NCBI RefSeq assembly: GCF_002250625.1
Contig: NZ_NMVQ01000002.1
Span: 62,001 to 126,000 of the forward strand
DNA from: Enemella dayhoffiae
GTDB lineage: Bacteria > Actinomycetota > Actinomycetes > Propionibacteriales > Propionibacteriaceae
Length of the DNA stretch: 64,000 nucleotides
Reading direction: 5' to 3'
Shown here one piece after another: positions 1-9,235 of the stretch. The notes beneath the pieces are model-generated. The model searched no databases. It was not told where the DNA came from and saw only the letters and a program-made list of their open reading frames with translations. Every line of letters begins with the position of its first letter. Position 1 is the stretch's first letter. Both the position numbers and the translations under genes were made by a program.

Positions 1-267
1 CAGGTTGCCCTGCTTCTCCAGCCGCAGGGTGGCCTCCAGGGTGTCGCCGATCGGCATCTCGCCGTGATCGAAACCGCGCTCACAGGACAGCCGCAGCCGG
101 GTGCGGGCGATGAACAGCAGCGAGATGGCGGGCAGCAGCACCAGCAGCAGCCCCAGCCAGAGCACGTCGTTCTGGCCGAGCAGGATGCTGGCGATGGTGA
201 CCGCCAGCCCACCGAGCAGGAACATCTTTCCCCGCGGGGTGAGCAGGCTCCAGGGATTACGTCTCAA
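1..267 (-). CDS. DUF58 domain protein, N-terminal part (cut by window edge)
   Basis: The first 89 codons of a minus-strand gene run off the left edge of the window. I place the start at a TTG at 267, preceded by a GGAG-like ribosome site; it follows the MoxR stop by 19 nt. The N-terminus has a short basic stretch (RRNPWSLLTPRGK) and then two hydrophobic segments, about residues 14-30 and 33-52, as in DUF58 membrane proteins, followed by the start of a soluble domain. MoxR/DUF58 pairs are a standard actinobacterial arrangement and are thought to act together in chaperone-like assembly of envelope complexes. The family call rests on this N-terminal pattern plus the neighbour, because the diagnostic DUF58 core lies outside the window. 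Confidence 0.75.
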   Translation of the reverse strand, partial: MRRNPWSLLTPRGKMFLLGGLAVTIASILLGQNDVLWLGLLLVLLPAISLLFIARTRLRLSCERGFDHGEMPIGDTLEATLRLEKQGNL

Positions 268-286
268 CGTCGCTCCGCTCCGCCGA

Positions 287-1321
<1,035 letters not shown>

Positions 1322-1515
1322 CTCGTCCTCCGTCTGGTCCGTTCAGTCGTCGTCGGGGCGCGGCCCGGCCCCGTTTCATCCCGCGAGTGGATCGGGGATT
1401 GGCGCTGGCCGCACTCACCCGAGGGTTCACCTTACGCGGTCGGCCGAAAGATCACGATTCGGCAACGAGCAGGGGTGCCCGATCGGCGCCGGCAGGGGCG
1501 GCCCCGCGGACCGGC

Positions 1516-1602
1516 CCGCACAACTCCGGCCGCACGCCAGGGCGCCCCCGAGCGGACGCGGGTCTGCGGCCCGGTGGCCACCGAGAGACCGGAGTTGTGC
1601 GG
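1516..1602. repeat. Perfect 14-bp inverted repeat with a 59-bp loop
   Basis: The arm CCGCACAACTCCGG (1516-1529) is matched exactly in inverse orientation by CCGGAGTTGTGCGG (1589-1602). It lies in the moxR-mraZ spacer. It could be a pair of operator half-sites, a looped mRNA structure in the moxR leader, or an insertion scar. No function can be assigned. Confidence 0.6.
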
Positions 1603-1612
1603 TCGGCCCAGT

Positions 1613-1648
1613 CGCTCCACTTTCCTCCCCACTGTTTCCTCCCCACTG
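1613..1648 (-). repeat. Tandem GTGG-type repeats on the minus strand, possible second MraZ-like site
   Basis: The 14-mer TTTCCTCCCCACTG occurs twice without a gap (1621-1634, 1635-1648) and is preceded by CGCTCCAC. Read on the minus strand this gives three GTGG(A/G)G cores at 14-bp spacing. One of them, GTGGAGCG, is identical to the core of the boxes in front of mraZ. The array faces moxR rather than mraZ. A role as a second operator is inference. Confidence 0.45.
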
Positions 1649-1841
1649 TGCTCCCCGGGCCGCCGATCAGACGCCACAGGGGCCTCAGGGGGTGACTCGA
1701 GCCACAGCAGACACGCCGGAAGGCGCGGCCAAGCTGTCGGGTCGATCACCCGAGTCCGCCCCCGCCACCGGGTGAAACCCCTTGCCAGAGCCGATTTCCG
1801 GAACCTCTGGGCACGGAACGGGGAGAAATGTGGAGGGAAAC

Positions 1842-1890
1842 TTGCCGCAAGTGGGGCGTAGTGGAGTAGAGTGGAGCGCAGTGGAGCGAA
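1842..1890 (+). promoter_or_regulatory. mraZ promoter with four 10-bp MraZ-type boxes
   Basis: Four direct repeats with consensus GTGGRGYRNA occupy 1851-1860, 1861-1870, 1871-1880 and 1881-1890, in exact 10-bp register, so all cores lie on one face of the helix. A candidate promoter, TTGCCG (1842-1847), a 19-bp spacer, and TAGAGT (1867-1872), is embedded in them. MraZ is known in several bacteria to bind short direct repeats just upstream of its own gene and to repress the dcw operon. The position and periodicity here fit such autoregulation. Confidence 0.72.
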
Positions 1891-1927
1891 TCGGTTCGAT
1901 TCGGGAGCGAGGGAGGGGGCCTCAGCG

Positions 1928-2362
1928 ATGTTTCTGGGGACCCACCAACCGAAGCTCGACGAGAAGGGCCGCTTCTTTCTGCCGGCGAAGTTCCGTGAGG
2001 AGCTGGCCGAGGGTCTGGTGATCAGCAGGGGACAGGACCACTGCCTGACCATCTATCCCGAGGCGGCTTTCGCAGAGATCGCCCGACAGATGGCGTCCGG
2101 TCCCTCGACCGTGAAGCAGGTCCGCGACTTCCAGCGCATGCTGGCGGCCGGGGCCAGCAACGAGGTGCCGGACAAGCAGGGCCGGGTCACGATCCCGCCC
2201 CAGCTGCGCAGATATGCGGGGCTGGACAAGGAGATCGTCGTGGTCGGCGCCATCGACCGGGTGGAGATCTGGGACGCGGCGGCCTGGGAGAAGTACTCCA
2301 CCGAGCAGGAATCGGTCTTTGCCGAGATGAACGACGAGGTCTTCCCCGGCCTCACCCAGTGA
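1928..2362 (+). CDS. mraZ: Transcriptional regulator MraZ
   Basis: A 144-residue MraZ, the usual family length. The ATG at 1928 is chosen over an upstream in-frame start at 1871 because it gives the canonical N-terminus [20 protein letters not shown] and follows a strong purine-rich ribosome site at 1910-1919. The protein carries two SpoVT/AbrB-like halves, each with the DxKGR motif ([10 protein letters not shown] near residue 9 and [10 protein letters not shown] near residue 80). Known MraZ proteins form ring-shaped oligomers that bind tandem repeats and control the dcw operon. It is the first gene of that operon here and is followed by a 209-nt structured spacer before rsmH. Confidence 0.96.
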   Translation: MFLGTHQPKLDEKGRFFLPAKFREELAEGLVISRGQDHCLTIYPEAAFAEIARQMASGPSTVKQVRDFQRMLAAGASNEVPDKQGRVTIPPQLRRYAGLDKEIVVVGAIDRVEIWDAAAWEKYSTEQESVFAEMNDEVFPGLTQ

Positions 2363-2445
2363 GTCGGGGAGCCGCACGTGTCGTGAGGCTTCGGCCCGAG
2401 AGGCGGATCGGCTGGCGCACCTTCCCCGGTGCCAGGCGATCACCA

Positions 2446-2571
2446 CCGCGGATCTGCGTCCGCGGCTTCCCCAAGAACGCCTTTCGGGACGAAACCTGGC
2501 GACACGTTCGCCGCCCGGAGCAGCCGGGCGGTCCAGACGAAGTCCCGGGTCGAGCTGAGGGGAGGACGCAG
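2446..2571 (+). promoter_or_regulatory. Structured mraZ-rsmH spacer, candidate mraW RNA leader
   Basis: The 209-nt gap before rsmH holds two perfect hairpins: CCGCGGA/TCCGCGG at 2446-2452 and 2459-2465 with a 6-nt loop, and CGCCCGG/CCGGGCG at 2512-2518 and 2524-2530 with a 5-nt loop. The rsmH ribosome site lies shortly after the second. A conserved RNA motif named mraW has been described in actinobacterial 5' leaders of mraW (rsmH). Position and GC-rich hairpins agree with that, but I have not matched the covariance model, so the assignment is tentative. Confidence 0.45.
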
Positions 2572-3543
2572 GTGTTGCAGAACGCTCGCCACGTCCCCGT
2601 GCTGCGCGACCGGATCGTCGACCTGCTCACCCCCGCACTCACTCCCACCCCCGCCGGTCAACCGCCCGTCCTGGTCGACTGCACCCTCGGCCTGGGCGGG
2701 CACGCCGAGGCGTTCCTGAGCCGTGTCCCCGAGCTCCGCCTGATCGGCATCGACCGGGACCCGCAGGCGCTGGCGTACGCCGCCGAGCGGCTGGCCCCGT
2801 TCGCCGAGCGGACCACCTTCCTCGAGGCGGTCTATGACGAGCTGGCCGAGGTGCTGGCCGAGCACGGGACCCCGCGGGTGCAGGGGATCGTCGCCGACCT
2901 CGGGCTGTCCTCGCTGCAGATCGACCGCACCGAGCGCGGGTTCGCGTACGCGGTCGACGCGCCGCTCGACATGCGCATGGACGCCCAGCAGCCGCTCACC
3001 GCCGCGGTGGTGCTGAACACCTATCCGCAGGCCGAGCTGACCCGGATCCTGCGCGGCTACGGCGAGGAGAAGTTCGCCGACCGGATCGCCCGTGCCATCG
3101 TCGCCGCCCGCGAGGGCGCCCCGTTCGACACCTCGGCCCGACTGGTCGAGACGATCGTCGCGGCGATGCCGGCCGCGGTACGCCACGGCGGTGGCGGCCA
3201 TCCCGCCAAGCGCACCTTCCAGGCCCTGCGGATCGAGGTGAACCGGGAGCTGAACGCGCTGGAGGTGATGTTGCCGGCGGCCGTCTCCGCGCTGGCGGTG
3301 GACGGACGGCTCGCGGTGCTGGCGTACCACTCGCTGGAGGACCGGGCGGTGAAGCAGGTGCTGCGCACCGGCAGCGAGTCCCGGGCCCCGCGCGGCCTGC
3401 CCGTGGTGCCCGCCGGTCTGGGACCGGAACTCGAACTGCTCACCCGGGGGGCAGAGAAGCCGTCCGCCGCCGAGATCGCCGACAACCCGCGCGCCGCCTC
3501 GGCCAGGCTGCGCGCCGCCCGCAGGATCGAGGAGGCCCGATGA
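2572..3543 (+). CDS. rsmH: 16S rRNA m4C1402 methyltransferase RsmH (MraW)
   Basis: A 323-residue S-adenosylmethionine-dependent methyltransferase that N4-methylates C1402 of 16S rRNA in the P-site. The GTG start at 2572 follows a strong GAGGGGAGGA ribosome site (2556-2565). The longer upstream frame codes for non-conserved sequence and is rejected. Visible motifs are [16 protein letters not shown] at the N-terminus, the SAM-binding [15 protein letters not shown] near residue 31, [10 protein letters not shown], and the C-terminal [12 protein letters not shown]. It overlaps ftsL by 4 nt (ATGA), implying translational coupling. Confidence 0.95.
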   Translation: MLQNARHVPVLRDRIVDLLTPALTPTPAGQPPVLVDCTLGLGGHAEAFLSRVPELRLIGIDRDPQALAYAAERLAPFAERTTFLEAVYDELAEVLAEHGTPRVQGIVADLGLSSLQIDRTERGFAYAVDAPLDMRMDAQQPLTAAVVLNTYPQAELTRILRGYGEEKFADRIARAIVAAREGAPFDTSARLVETIVAAMPAAVRHGGGGHPAKRTFQALRIEVNRELNALEVMLPAAVSALAVDGRLAVLAYHSLEDRAVKQVLRTGSESRAPRGLPVVPAGLGPELELLTRGAEKPSAAEIADNPRAASARLRAARRIEEAR

Positions 3544-4226
3544 GCGCCCAGACCACCGTCACCGCGCCCCAGCCGGAGCGGCGGTCCAGACGGCCCCGCC
3601 TGGAGGTGGTGGCGCCACCGCAACGGCGGCTGTCCACGATCCCGTTCGTCGTCGTGCTGGCGGCGGTGCTGGGGGCCGGCATGATCGGGCTGCTGCTGTT
3701 GAACACCAGCCTGCAGAACCAGGCGTTCGAGGCCAGCCAGCTGCGCCGCCAGGCCGCCGAACTGCACTATGCCGAGGTGGAGCTCGACCAGCGGGTGATC
3801 GACGCGTCCTCGGCCCGGGAGCTGACCCGCAAGGCGTCCGAGCAGGGGATGCGACCCAACTTCTTCATCGGTTTCGTGCTGCTGCCCGAAGGTCGGATCG
3901 TCGGTGATCCGAAGGCGGCCGACCAGCGGTACCTGCCCAGCGCGGTCACCCGGACCGAGGAGGAGCAGGCGCAGCTGCGGGCCGAGAAGGCCGTGGCCGA
4001 CGGGCAGAAGCGGGTCGCCGAGGAGCGCAAGAAGTTGGAGGCGAACCAACAGCGGTTGCGCGACGAGCAGGCCAAGCAGAAGGCCGCGGCCGAGAAGGCG
4101 GCCGCCGAGCAGGCGGCCCGCGACGCCGCTGCCCGCCCCCCGGCCCCGAACCCCGCCCAGCCGAACCCGGCCCAGAACAATCAGGCCCGACCGAACCAGC
4201 CGCAGCCGACCCAGGGGAGCCGATGA
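3540..4226 (+). CDS. ftsL: FtsL-like septum protein with proline/glutamine-rich tail
   Basis: A 228-residue single-pass membrane protein in the invariant ftsL position. There is a basic cytoplasmic N-terminus of about 36 residues, one transmembrane helix around 37-60 ([20 protein letters not shown]), and a periplasmic coiled coil ([19 protein letters not shown] onwards). A long charged Ala/Glu/Lys helix and a Pro/Gln/Asn-rich tail follow. FtsL bridges FtsQ/DivIC to the FtsW-FtsI synthase. The protein is longer than typical FtsL (about 100-150 residues) because of that tail. It overlaps both neighbours by 4 nt. FtsL is poorly conserved in sequence, so the call depends on topology and position. 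Confidence 0.85.
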   Translation: MSAQTTVTAPQPERRSRRPRLEVVAPPQRRLSTIPFVVVLAAVLGAGMIGLLLLNTSLQNQAFEASQLRRQAAELHYAEVELDQRVIDASSARELTRKASEQGMRPNFFIGFVLLPEGRIVGDPKAADQRYLPSAVTRTEEEQAQLRAEKAVADGQKRVAEERKKLEANQQRLRDEQAKQKAAAEKAAAEQAARDAAARPPAPNPAQPNPAQNNQARPNQPQPTQGSR

Positions 4227-6130
4227 TGGCCGACCAGCCACGCCGCCGTCCGCGGACCAGCGCCAGCACCGGCCGAGCGGCCCAGCAGGCTGGGGCCCGC
4301 CGGCGGCCCGCCCAGCGGCGCCCGTCCCAGCGCCGGCCCGCCACCGGCCGCCGCCCCGCTGCGGCGTACCGCCCACCCCTGCGGATCCCGCTCGGCCGCG
4401 GCGACCTGCGGATCCGGGTCGCGCTGATCGTGATGGCCATCGTGGTCTCGGTCTGCGCCGGCCGGTTGCTGCAGCTGCAGGCGTTCGACTCCAAGGCGTA
4501 CGCCGCGAAGGCGGCCGAGCAGATGACCCGCACCGTTGCCGTCCCGGCCAGCCGGGGCACCATCACCGACCGCAACGGGGCCGTCCTGGCCGACACCGCC
4601 GCGGCCGTGCTGGTCACCGCCGACCCGACCCTGATCAACGACCCCAGGAAGAACCGGGTCGAGGAGGTGGCCGACCTGCTGGTCCGCCACGTGGGCGGAA
4701 CCCGCGAGGACTACCGCGCGGCGCTGACGAAGCCGGACACCAGATATTCGGTCGTCGCCCGCAAGGTGCCCGCCGCGGCGTACCACCGTCTGGCGCAGGA
4801 CCTCAGTGCGGCCAGGATCTATGGCGTCTTCCGCGAGTCCGACCCGATCCGGACCTACCCGGAGAAGTCCTCGGCCGCCGCCGTCGTCGGCTTCGTCGGC
4901 GCCGACTCCAAGGGGCAGGGCGGCATCGAATACTCGATGAACCGCGAGTTGTCCGGGACCGCGGGCAAGGAGATGTACGAGGCCTCCCCGAGCGGCTACC
5001 GGATCCCGCTGGGCGCGAACATGATCAGCCCGGCCAGCAACGGCAACAACTACCAGCTCACCCTGGACACCGAGCTGCAGATGATCGCCGAGCGCAAGCT
5101 GGCCCAGGCGGTGGAGGAGGCGAAGGCCAAGTCCGGCACGGCGATCACCATCAACATCAAGACCGGCGAGGTGCTGGCGATGGCCAATGTGCCGACCTTC
5201 GACGCCAACAACGCCGCCTCGGCGCGCAGCGAGGACCTGTTCAACCGGGCCGTCACCCAGGCCTACGAGCCGGGCTCGGTGCAGAAGGTGCTCACCCTTT
5301 CGGCACTGATGGACGCCGGGCTGATCGCCCCCGACACCCGGCTGGTGGTGCCGCCCAGCCTGAAGTCCGGCGACGGCGTGATCAAGGACGTCTGGGCCCA
5401 CGGGTACGCCAACGTCACCGCCCGCGGGGTGCTCGCCTATTCCTCCAACATCGGCACCATCATGATGACCCGGAAGATGGACACCCCGGCCTATCGTGAG
5501 GCGCTCAGCCGGTTCGGCCTCGGCCAGCCGACCGGGATCGAACTGCCCGGCGAGGCCACCGGCTTCCTGCCCCCGGCGGACATGCCCAGCTACACCCGCG
5601 ATCAGATCGCCTTCGGTCAGGGCCTGTCGGTGACCGCCATCCAGAACGCCGCGGCGATCGCCGGCATCCTCAACGGAGGGGTGTACAACCCGCCGACCAT
5701 CATCAAGTCGGCCACCGACGCCGACGGTCACCCGATCGCGGTGCCGCGCAAGGAGTCCCGCCGCATCGTGTCCGAGCAGACCTCGAAGTCGATGTCGTCG
5801 ATGATGGAGTCGGTGGTCGGGCCGGGCGGTTTCGCCCAGGACATGAACTTCCCGGAGTATCGCCTCGGCGCCAAGACCGGCACCTCCGAGGTGTACAATC
5901 CGCAGCTCGGCAGATATGACGGCTATGTGTCCTCGTTCGTCAACATGGCCCCGGCCGAGGACCCGCAGCTGCTCACCTATGTGGTGGTGGACCAGCCGAA
6001 GGCCGGACACACCGGCGGCGCGATCGCCGGTCCGGTGGCCTACGACGTGATGCGGGTGGCGCTGCCGCGCTATGGCGTGCTGCCCTCGACCGGCAAGCGC
6101 CCCACCGAATCGGAGCTCACGTGGCGCTGA
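4223..6130 (+). CDS. ftsI: Septal transpeptidase FtsI (class B penicillin-binding protein 3)
   Basis: A 635-residue class B PBP that crosslinks septal peptidoglycan with FtsW. After a basic Arg/Pro-rich N-terminus there is one transmembrane helix near residues 66-88. Then come the dimerisation domain (ASRGTITDRNGAVLA) and the transpeptidase domain with its three signature motifs: SVQK in EPGSVQKVL (SxxK), SSN in AYSSNIGT, and KTG in GAKTGTSEVY. No PASTA repeat follows, unlike some actinobacterial PBPs. Two adjacent ATG codons (4223, 4226) are possible. The first overlaps the ftsL stop and has GGGGAG upstream. Confidence 0.95.
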   Translation: MMADQPRRRPRTSASTGRAAQQAGARRRPAQRRPSQRRPATGRRPAAAYRPPLRIPLGRGDLRIRVALIVMAIVVSVCAGRLLQLQAFDSKAYAAKAAEQMTRTVAVPASRGTITDRNGAVLADTAAAVLVTADPTLINDPRKNRVEEVADLLVRHVGGTREDYRAALTKPDTRYSVVARKVPAAAYHRLAQDLSAARIYGVFRESDPIRTYPEKSSAAAVVGFVGADSKGQGGIEYSMNRELSGTAGKEMYEASPSGYRIPLGANMISPASNGNNYQLTLDTELQMIAERKLAQAVEEAKAKSGTAITINIKTGEVLAMANVPTFDANNAASARSEDLFNRAVTQAYEPGSVQKVLTLSALMDAGLIAPDTRLVVPPSLKSGDGVIKDVWAHGYANVTARGVLAYSSNIGTIMMTRKMDTPAYREALSRFGLGQPTGIELPGEATGFLPPADMPSYTRDQIAFGQGLSVTAIQNAAAIAGILNGGVYNPPTIIKSATDADGHPIAVPRKESRRIVSEQTSKSMSSMMESVVGPGGFAQDMNFPEYRLGAKTGTSEVYNPQLGRYDGYVSSFVNMAPAEDPQLLTYVVVDQPKAGHTGGAIAGPVAYDVMRVALPRYGVLPSTGKRPTESELTWR

Positions 6131-6178
6131 CCCGACGGGGCCGCGGTGTCGGTTGCGACGATCCACAGCCGGGTTCGG

Positions 6179-6191
6179 TAGGTTCGTTCCG
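6179..6191 (+). promoter_or_regulatory. Putative internal leaderless promoter of murE
   Basis: The hexamer TAGGTT (6179-6184) stands exactly 7 nt before the murE GTG at 6192, and there is no recognisable ribosome site there. This fits a -10 box whose transcript begins at the start codon. A TTGCGA at 6153-6158 is a weak, over-spaced -35 candidate. Confidence 0.5.
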
Positions 6192-7763
6192 GTGAGCGTC
6201 CCGAGTCAGGCGCGGGCCCTGCTGCGGCCCGCGCCGTCCCCTGTGCCGCTGGCCCGGCTGCTGCCGGGCGATCCCGACGTCCCCGCGGACCTGCGGATCG
6301 GCGGGCTCACCCTCGATTCCCGGATCGTGGCACCGGGTGACCTCTATCTGGCGCTGTCCGGGGCCCGTGCCCACGGCGCCGACTTCGCCGCCGACGCGGT
6401 CCGCGCCGGCGCGGTGGCCGTGCTGACCGACGCCGAGGGTGCCCGGCGGGCCGAGGTGCCCGCCGGGGTGCCGGTGCTGGTGGTCGACGACCCGCGGGCG
6501 CTGATGGGCGGCCTGGCCGCCGGGGTGTACGGCCACCCGGCCGAGGCGCTGCGCTGTTTCGCGGTCACCGGTACCAACGGCAAGACCACCACCAGCTATC
6601 TGCTCGCCGCGGCGCTGCGCGAGCTCGGCCTCAGCGTCGGCACCATCGGCACCATCGGTTTCCGGGTCGACGACGAGCCCCTGGTCGGGCCCCGGACCAC
6701 GGTCACCACCCCCGAGTCGGTCGACCTGCACGGGCTGCTCGGGTTGATGAAGGAGCGCGGTGCCGCGGCGGTGGCGATGGAGGCCTCCTCGCACGCGCTC
6801 GCCCTGGGGCGTACCGACGGGGTGCGGTTCGACGTCGCCGGGTTCACCAACCTGGGCCGGGACCACCTCGACTTCCACCAGACGATGGAGAACTACTTCG
6901 AGGCCAAGGCGAGCCTGTTCACTCCTGGACGCTGTCGGGCGGCGGTGGTCGTCGTCGACGACGAGTGGGGGGTACGCCTGGCCGCCCGCATCGCGGAGGG
7001 TGGCGAGGTGCCGCTGCGCACCGTCAGCTGGGCCACCGAGCAACTGGCGGGCCGGCCGGCCGCCGACTATCGGGTGACCTCGGTCGAACAGGGGCGGATC
7101 CGGGTCGCCACACCCCGCGGCGAGTGGTCCTTCGACTCGGCCCTGCCGGGTGACTTCAACGTCCGCAACGCCGTGCTGGCGCTGGCGATGCTGGAGGCCG
7201 CCGGCCTGGACGCCCGCGCCGCGGCCGCGGCGTTCGCGACGCTGTCGGTGCCCGGCCGGATGCAGCCGGTGGCGCTCGGTCCCGGGGCACCGGAGGCATA
7301 CGTCGACTTCGCCCACACCCCGCAGGCGATCCAGGCCGCGCTCACCGCCTTCGCCACCGCCCGGCGGGCCGGACGCCGTGTCGTCGCCGTGCTCGGCTGT
7401 GGCGGCGATCGCGACGCCAGCAAGCGCCGGCCGATGGGGGCGGCCGCCGCCCGCGGGGCGGACCTGGTGGTCATCACCGACGACAACCCGCGCACCGAGG
7501 ACCCGGCCGCCATTCGCGCCGAGGCGCTGGCCGGCGCCCGCGAGGCCGCCGCGGCCGAGGTGGTCGACGGGGGAGACCGACGCTCCGCGATCCGGCAGGC
7601 GCTGCGGCTGGCCGGACCTGACGGCATCGTGGTCGTCCTCGGCAAGGGACACGAGCAGGGTCAGGAGGTCGCCGGGGTGCTCACCCCGTTCGACGACGCG
7701 ACGGTCCTGGCCGCGCAGTGGCGTGACCTCAGCGCCGCCGTCGCCGGGGAGGGAGACCGATGA
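6192..7763 (+). CDS. murE: UDP-MurNAc-tripeptide ligase MurE (diaminopimelate-adding)
   Basis: A 523-residue Mur ligase that adds the third stem residue to UDP-MurNAc-L-Ala-D-Glu. The P-loop is [15 protein letters not shown]. The motif DNPRTEDP, whose arginine contacts the carboxylate of diaminopimelate, indicates a DAP-adding rather than a lysine-adding enzyme; it does not separate meso- from LL-DAP. The GTG at 6192 is chosen because the open frame upstream lies within the end of ftsI and is not conserved. The start is preceded by a -10-like TAGGTT rather than a ribosome site. It overlaps murF by 4 nt. Confidence 0.94.
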   Translation: MSVPSQARALLRPAPSPVPLARLLPGDPDVPADLRIGGLTLDSRIVAPGDLYLALSGARAHGADFAADAVRAGAVAVLTDAEGARRAEVPAGVPVLVVDDPRALMGGLAAGVYGHPAEALRCFAVTGTNGKTTTSYLLAAALRELGLSVGTIGTIGFRVDDEPLVGPRTTVTTPESVDLHGLLGLMKERGAAAVAMEASSHALALGRTDGVRFDVAGFTNLGRDHLDFHQTMENYFEAKASLFTPGRCRAAVVVVDDEWGVRLAARIAEGGEVPLRTVSWATEQLAGRPAADYRVTSVEQGRIRVATPRGEWSFDSALPGDFNVRNAVLALAMLEAAGLDARAAAAAFATLSVPGRMQPVALGPGAPEAYVDFAHTPQAIQAALTAFATARRAGRRVVAVLGCGGDRDASKRRPMGAAAARGADLVVITDDNPRTEDPAAIRAEALAGAREAAAAEVVDGGDRRSAIRQALRLAGPDGIVVVLGKGHEQGQEVAGVLTPFDDATVLAAQWRDLSAAVAGEGDR

Positions 7764-9235
7764 AGCCGGTGAGCCTGACCGAACTGGCCGCCGCCACCGG
7801 GGGCCGGCTGGCGGCCGCCGACGACGGACGCCGCGTCGGTCCCGAGGTGCAGCTCGACTCCCGGCGGATCACCCCGGGCGCACTCTTCGTGGCCTTCGCC
7901 GGGGAGCACGTCGACGGACACGACTACATCGCCGCCGCCGCCGAGGCCGGCGCCGCGGCGTACCTGTGCCAGCGTGTGCCCGACGGGCTCACCGAGCAGC
8001 AGCGCGCCGGGTGCGTGCTGGTGGACGATCCGGCCGACGCGCTTGGCCGGCTGGCCCGGCACCTGGTCGACGGGTTGCCGGGGCTGACGGTGGTCGGGAT
8101 CACCGGCTCCCAGGGCAAGACCTCCACCAAGGACCTACTGGCCCAGCTGCTCGCCGCCGAGGCCGCCACCGTCGCCCCGCAGGGCTCGTTCAACAACGAG
8201 ATCGGGGTCCCGCTGACCGCCACCCAGGTCGACGGATCCACCCGCTTCCTGGTCAGTGAGATGGGCGCGCGCGGGGTCGGGCACATCCGCTACCTGTGCG
8301 GGCTCACCCCGCCCAGCGTGGGTGTGGTGCTCAACGTGGGCCAGGCCCACGTGGGGGAGTTCGGCAGCCGGGAGGCGATCGCCCAGGCCAAGGGAGAGCT
8401 GGTCGAGTCGCTGCCGCCGGAGGGTTGGGCGGTGCTGAACGGGACCGATCATCGGGTGGCGGCGATGGCTCGGCGGACCCGCGCCCGGATCGCGCTCTTC
8501 TCGGTGGGGGCCCGGGCCGTGGAGCCGGCCGACCTGCTCGTCTGGGCGGAGGCCCCGGAGGCCGACGACCTCGACCGCTATTCGTTCACCCTGGTCGTGG
8601 AGCGCCCCGAGCAACCCGGTGCGCCCGAGCGGCACCCGGTGCGGCTGCGGCTGGTCGGCCGGCACCAGGTCGCCAACGCCGCGGCCGCGGCGGCCGCCGC
8701 CCTGGTCTGCGGGTTGACCGGGGACCAGGTCGCCCACGCGTTGTCGGCGGCCGAGACGCGGTCCCGGTGGCGGATGGAGGTGACCGAGCGGTCCGATCAG
8801 GTCGTGGTGGTGAACGACGCCTACAACGCCAACCCGGACTCGATGATGGCCGCCATCGAATCGCTGGCCGCCGTCGTCCGGCGCCGCCGCCAGCGGCCCG
8901 GTTTTGAGGGGGCCGAGGGCTGGGCGGTGCTCGGCGACATGTTCGAGCTCGGGGAGACCGCCGACGACGAGCACCGGGCGGTGGGCCGGGCGGTCGGACA
9001 GCTCCGGCTGGCACACCTGGTCGCGGTCGGTGACCACGCCGAGGTGATGAGCGAGGGTGCCCGCGTGGCGGGTTGTCCAGATGCGGTGGTTGCGGTGGAG
9101 ACTGAAGAGGCCATCAAACGGGTACAGCCGAGAGCCGGGGACGTGGTGCTGGTCAAGGCATCCCGGGCCATGGGGCTGGAGCGGGTCGCGGAGGCGCTGC
9201 TCGCGGCCGATTCGACGACGGGAGAGTGCGCGTGA
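7760..9235 (+). CDS. murF: UDP-MurNAc-tripeptide D-Ala-D-Ala ligase MurF
   Basis: A 491-residue Mur ligase that completes the pentapeptide by adding D-Ala-D-Ala. The N-terminal domain recognises the UDP-muramyl substrate ([17 protein letters not shown]). The central ATPase domain has [17 protein letters not shown], and the C-terminal domain contains [13 protein letters not shown], a MurF hallmark. The ATG overlaps the murE stop by 4 nt, and its own stop overlaps the mraY start. Confidence 0.95.
   Translation: MKPVSLTELAAATGGRLAAADDGRRVGPEVQLDSRRITPGALFVAFAGEHVDGHDYIAAAAEAGAAAYLCQRVPDGLTEQQRAGCVLVDDPADALGRLARHLVDGLPGLTVVGITGSQGKTSTKDLLAQLLAAEAATVAPQGSFNNEIGVPLTATQVDGSTRFLVSEMGARGVGHIRYLCGLTPPSVGVVLNVGQAHVGEFGSREAIAQAKGELVESLPPEGWAVLNGTDHRVAAMARRTRARIALFSVGARAVEPADLLVWAEAPEADDLDRYSFTLVVERPEQPGAPERHPVRLRLVGRHQVANAAAAAAAALVCGLTGDQVAHALSAAETRSRWRMEVTERSDQVVVVNDAYNANPDSMMAAIESLAAVVRRRRQRPGFEGAEGWAVLGDMFELGETADDEHRAVGRAVGQLRLAHLVAVGDHAEVMSEGARVAGCPDAVVAVETEEAIKRVQPRAGDVVLVKASRAMGLERVAEALLAADSTTGECA

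Larger units (their letters stand above)
1322..1927. other. 606-bp divergent spacer between moxR and mraZ
   Basis: I see no convincing gene here. The reading frames across it lack ribosome sites and family features. It does hold a 14-bp perfect inverted repeat (1516-1529 and 1589-1602), a tandem 14-bp repeat (1621-1648), and the putative MraZ operators and promoter next to mraZ. These are listed separately. Confidence 0.7.

Noticed and set aside
1871-1927. Upstream start for mraZ at 1871
   Set aside because: It would translate the operator repeats; the ATG at 1928 has the better ribosome site and gives the family N-terminus.
1432-2052. Minus-strand frame of 206 codons across the moxR-mraZ spacer
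   Set aside because: It overlaps mraZ and its operators; composition and lack of motif argue against a gene.
4181-6166. Minus-strand open frame of 661 codons opposite ftsI
   Set aside because: Shadow of ftsI, whose three penicillin-binding motifs are intact; the antisense product is low-complexity.
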